Source: an uncultured Candidatus Competibacteraceae bacterium
GTDB taxonomy: Bacteria; Pseudomonadota; Gammaproteobacteria; Competibacterales; Competibacteraceae
NCBI GenBank assembly: GCA_937872125.1
Contig: CALMNY010000200.1
Coordinates: 1-5,608 of the forward strand
DNA length: 5,608 nucleotides
Direction: 5' to 3'
The position numbers and the translations under genes were made by a program. The notes beneath the pieces were generated by a model. It was not told where the DNA came from and searched no databases. It was given only the letters and a program-made list of their open reading frames with translations. This document shows, piece by piece, positions 5,449 through 5,608 of the stretch. Positions within the stretch are counted from its first letter, which is position 1, and each line of letters opens with the position of its first letter.

Positions 5449-5509
5449 GCCACGTCCAGCGCCACCACGAGGCACGGCTTGCCAAGCTTTCGGGGGGTGT
5501 CGCGGTCAG
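5445..5509 (-). pseudogene. Possible C-terminal remnant of a SLOG-family gene
   Basis: On the minus strand one frame reads ALTAT at 5498-5512 and, after a run of six G on the plus strand (5492-5497), another frame reads RKLGKPCLVVALDVAG (5445-5492). In the SLOG 'molybdenum carrier' family the second half has a GGTALT motif followed by a helix and a strand like RKLGKPCLVVDL, so both pieces fit in order once a frameshift at the homopolymer is allowed. The match is short (about 20 residues) and comes from memory of the family. It lies directly after the end of the racemase gene. It matches the very part missing from the truncated SLOG gene at 3597-3779, though it lies upstream of that gene in the direction of transcription, so it is probably from another copy or a rearrangement. 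Confidence 0.35.
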
Positions 5510-5608
5510 CGCGGCGGCGGCGGTCGCTCCTCCGCATCGCCCAGCGCCCATAGCGCCGCCGCGCGGGCGTGGAGAGCGGTCGTGTCGAACAGCGGCACCG
5601 ACGCATCG
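5506..5608 (-). CDS. Asp/Glu racemase-family protein, C-terminal end (partial)
   Basis: An open frame enters from beyond the window and ends at TGA 5506-5508. The 33 visible residues begin DASVPLFDTTALHARAAALW. The segment VPLFDTTALHARAAALWAL matches the typical last helix of aspartate/glutamate racemases (PF01177, RacX/YgeA type), which end in a PVFDTxxIHAxxAVxxxL pattern. These cytosolic enzymes interconvert D- and L-amino acids through two catalytic cysteines, which would lie outside the window. The tail after the family helix (GDAEERPPPPR) is longer and more proline-rich than usual and overlaps the possible SLOG remnant, so the natural C-terminus may have been altered by a junction. No start is visible because the gene runs off the edge. 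Confidence 0.6.
   Translation of the reverse strand, partial: DASVPLFDTTALHARAAALWALGDAEERPPPPR

Noticed and set aside
5349..5606. 85-codon minus-strand frame as a complete protein
   Set aside because: Its first part is an out-of-frame reading of the racemase tail and its end is composition-biased; only the KLGKPCLVVALDV part looks meaningful.

Overview
The window reads as high-GC gammaproteobacterial chromosome. Codon third positions are mostly G or C, and several proteins (two-domain ChrR-type cupin, Mth938-like stub, DEDDh exonuclease with a C-terminal extension) recall purple sulfur and related Chromatiales bacteria. That placement is an inference from protein resemblance, not a search. 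Nearly every stretch is coding, gaps are under 220 bp, and no rRNA, tRNA, CRISPR array or transposase was seen.

Left part (1-1960). A tiny plus-strand lipoprotein gene that appears frameshifted overlaps a two-domain cupin gene (239-916). The cupin runs tail to tail into the first ~26 codons of a Mth938-like gene on the minus strand, which is cut off there. Next comes an intact minus-strand DnaQ-like exonuclease (1106-1729). Divergent from it is a small helical protein of 54-63 residues (to 1958), followed by what may be the stub of a further gene.

Central part (2036-4561), all minus strand. In transcription order this holds an ADP-ribosylglycohydrolase, a SLOG-type (molybdenum-carrier-like) gene cut to 60 codons, a 319-residue protein with macrodomain/PARG-like glycine motifs, and, 87 bp further, a 175-residue conserved-looking protein of unknown function. 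The first three genes overlap by 4 and 14 bases and are probably one translationally coupled operon. Their shared theme is ADP-ribose, NAD or nucleotide-derivative handling. This is the strongest candidate here for a poorly described system, either ADP-ribose removal and salvage or a conflict system.

Right part (4562-5608), minus strand. A DUF6398-family gene (4781-5302) is preceded by about 200 bp of broken material. That material holds a perfect hairpin, a short remnant resembling the C-terminal part of the same SLOG family whose N-terminal part lies at 3597-3779, and the last 33 codons of an Asp/Glu racemase-family gene that enters from beyond the window.

Overall, intact genes alternate with cut or frameshifted ones (lipoprotein, Mth938-like, SLOG twice, possibly others). 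This suggests a rearranged, partly eroding accessory region.
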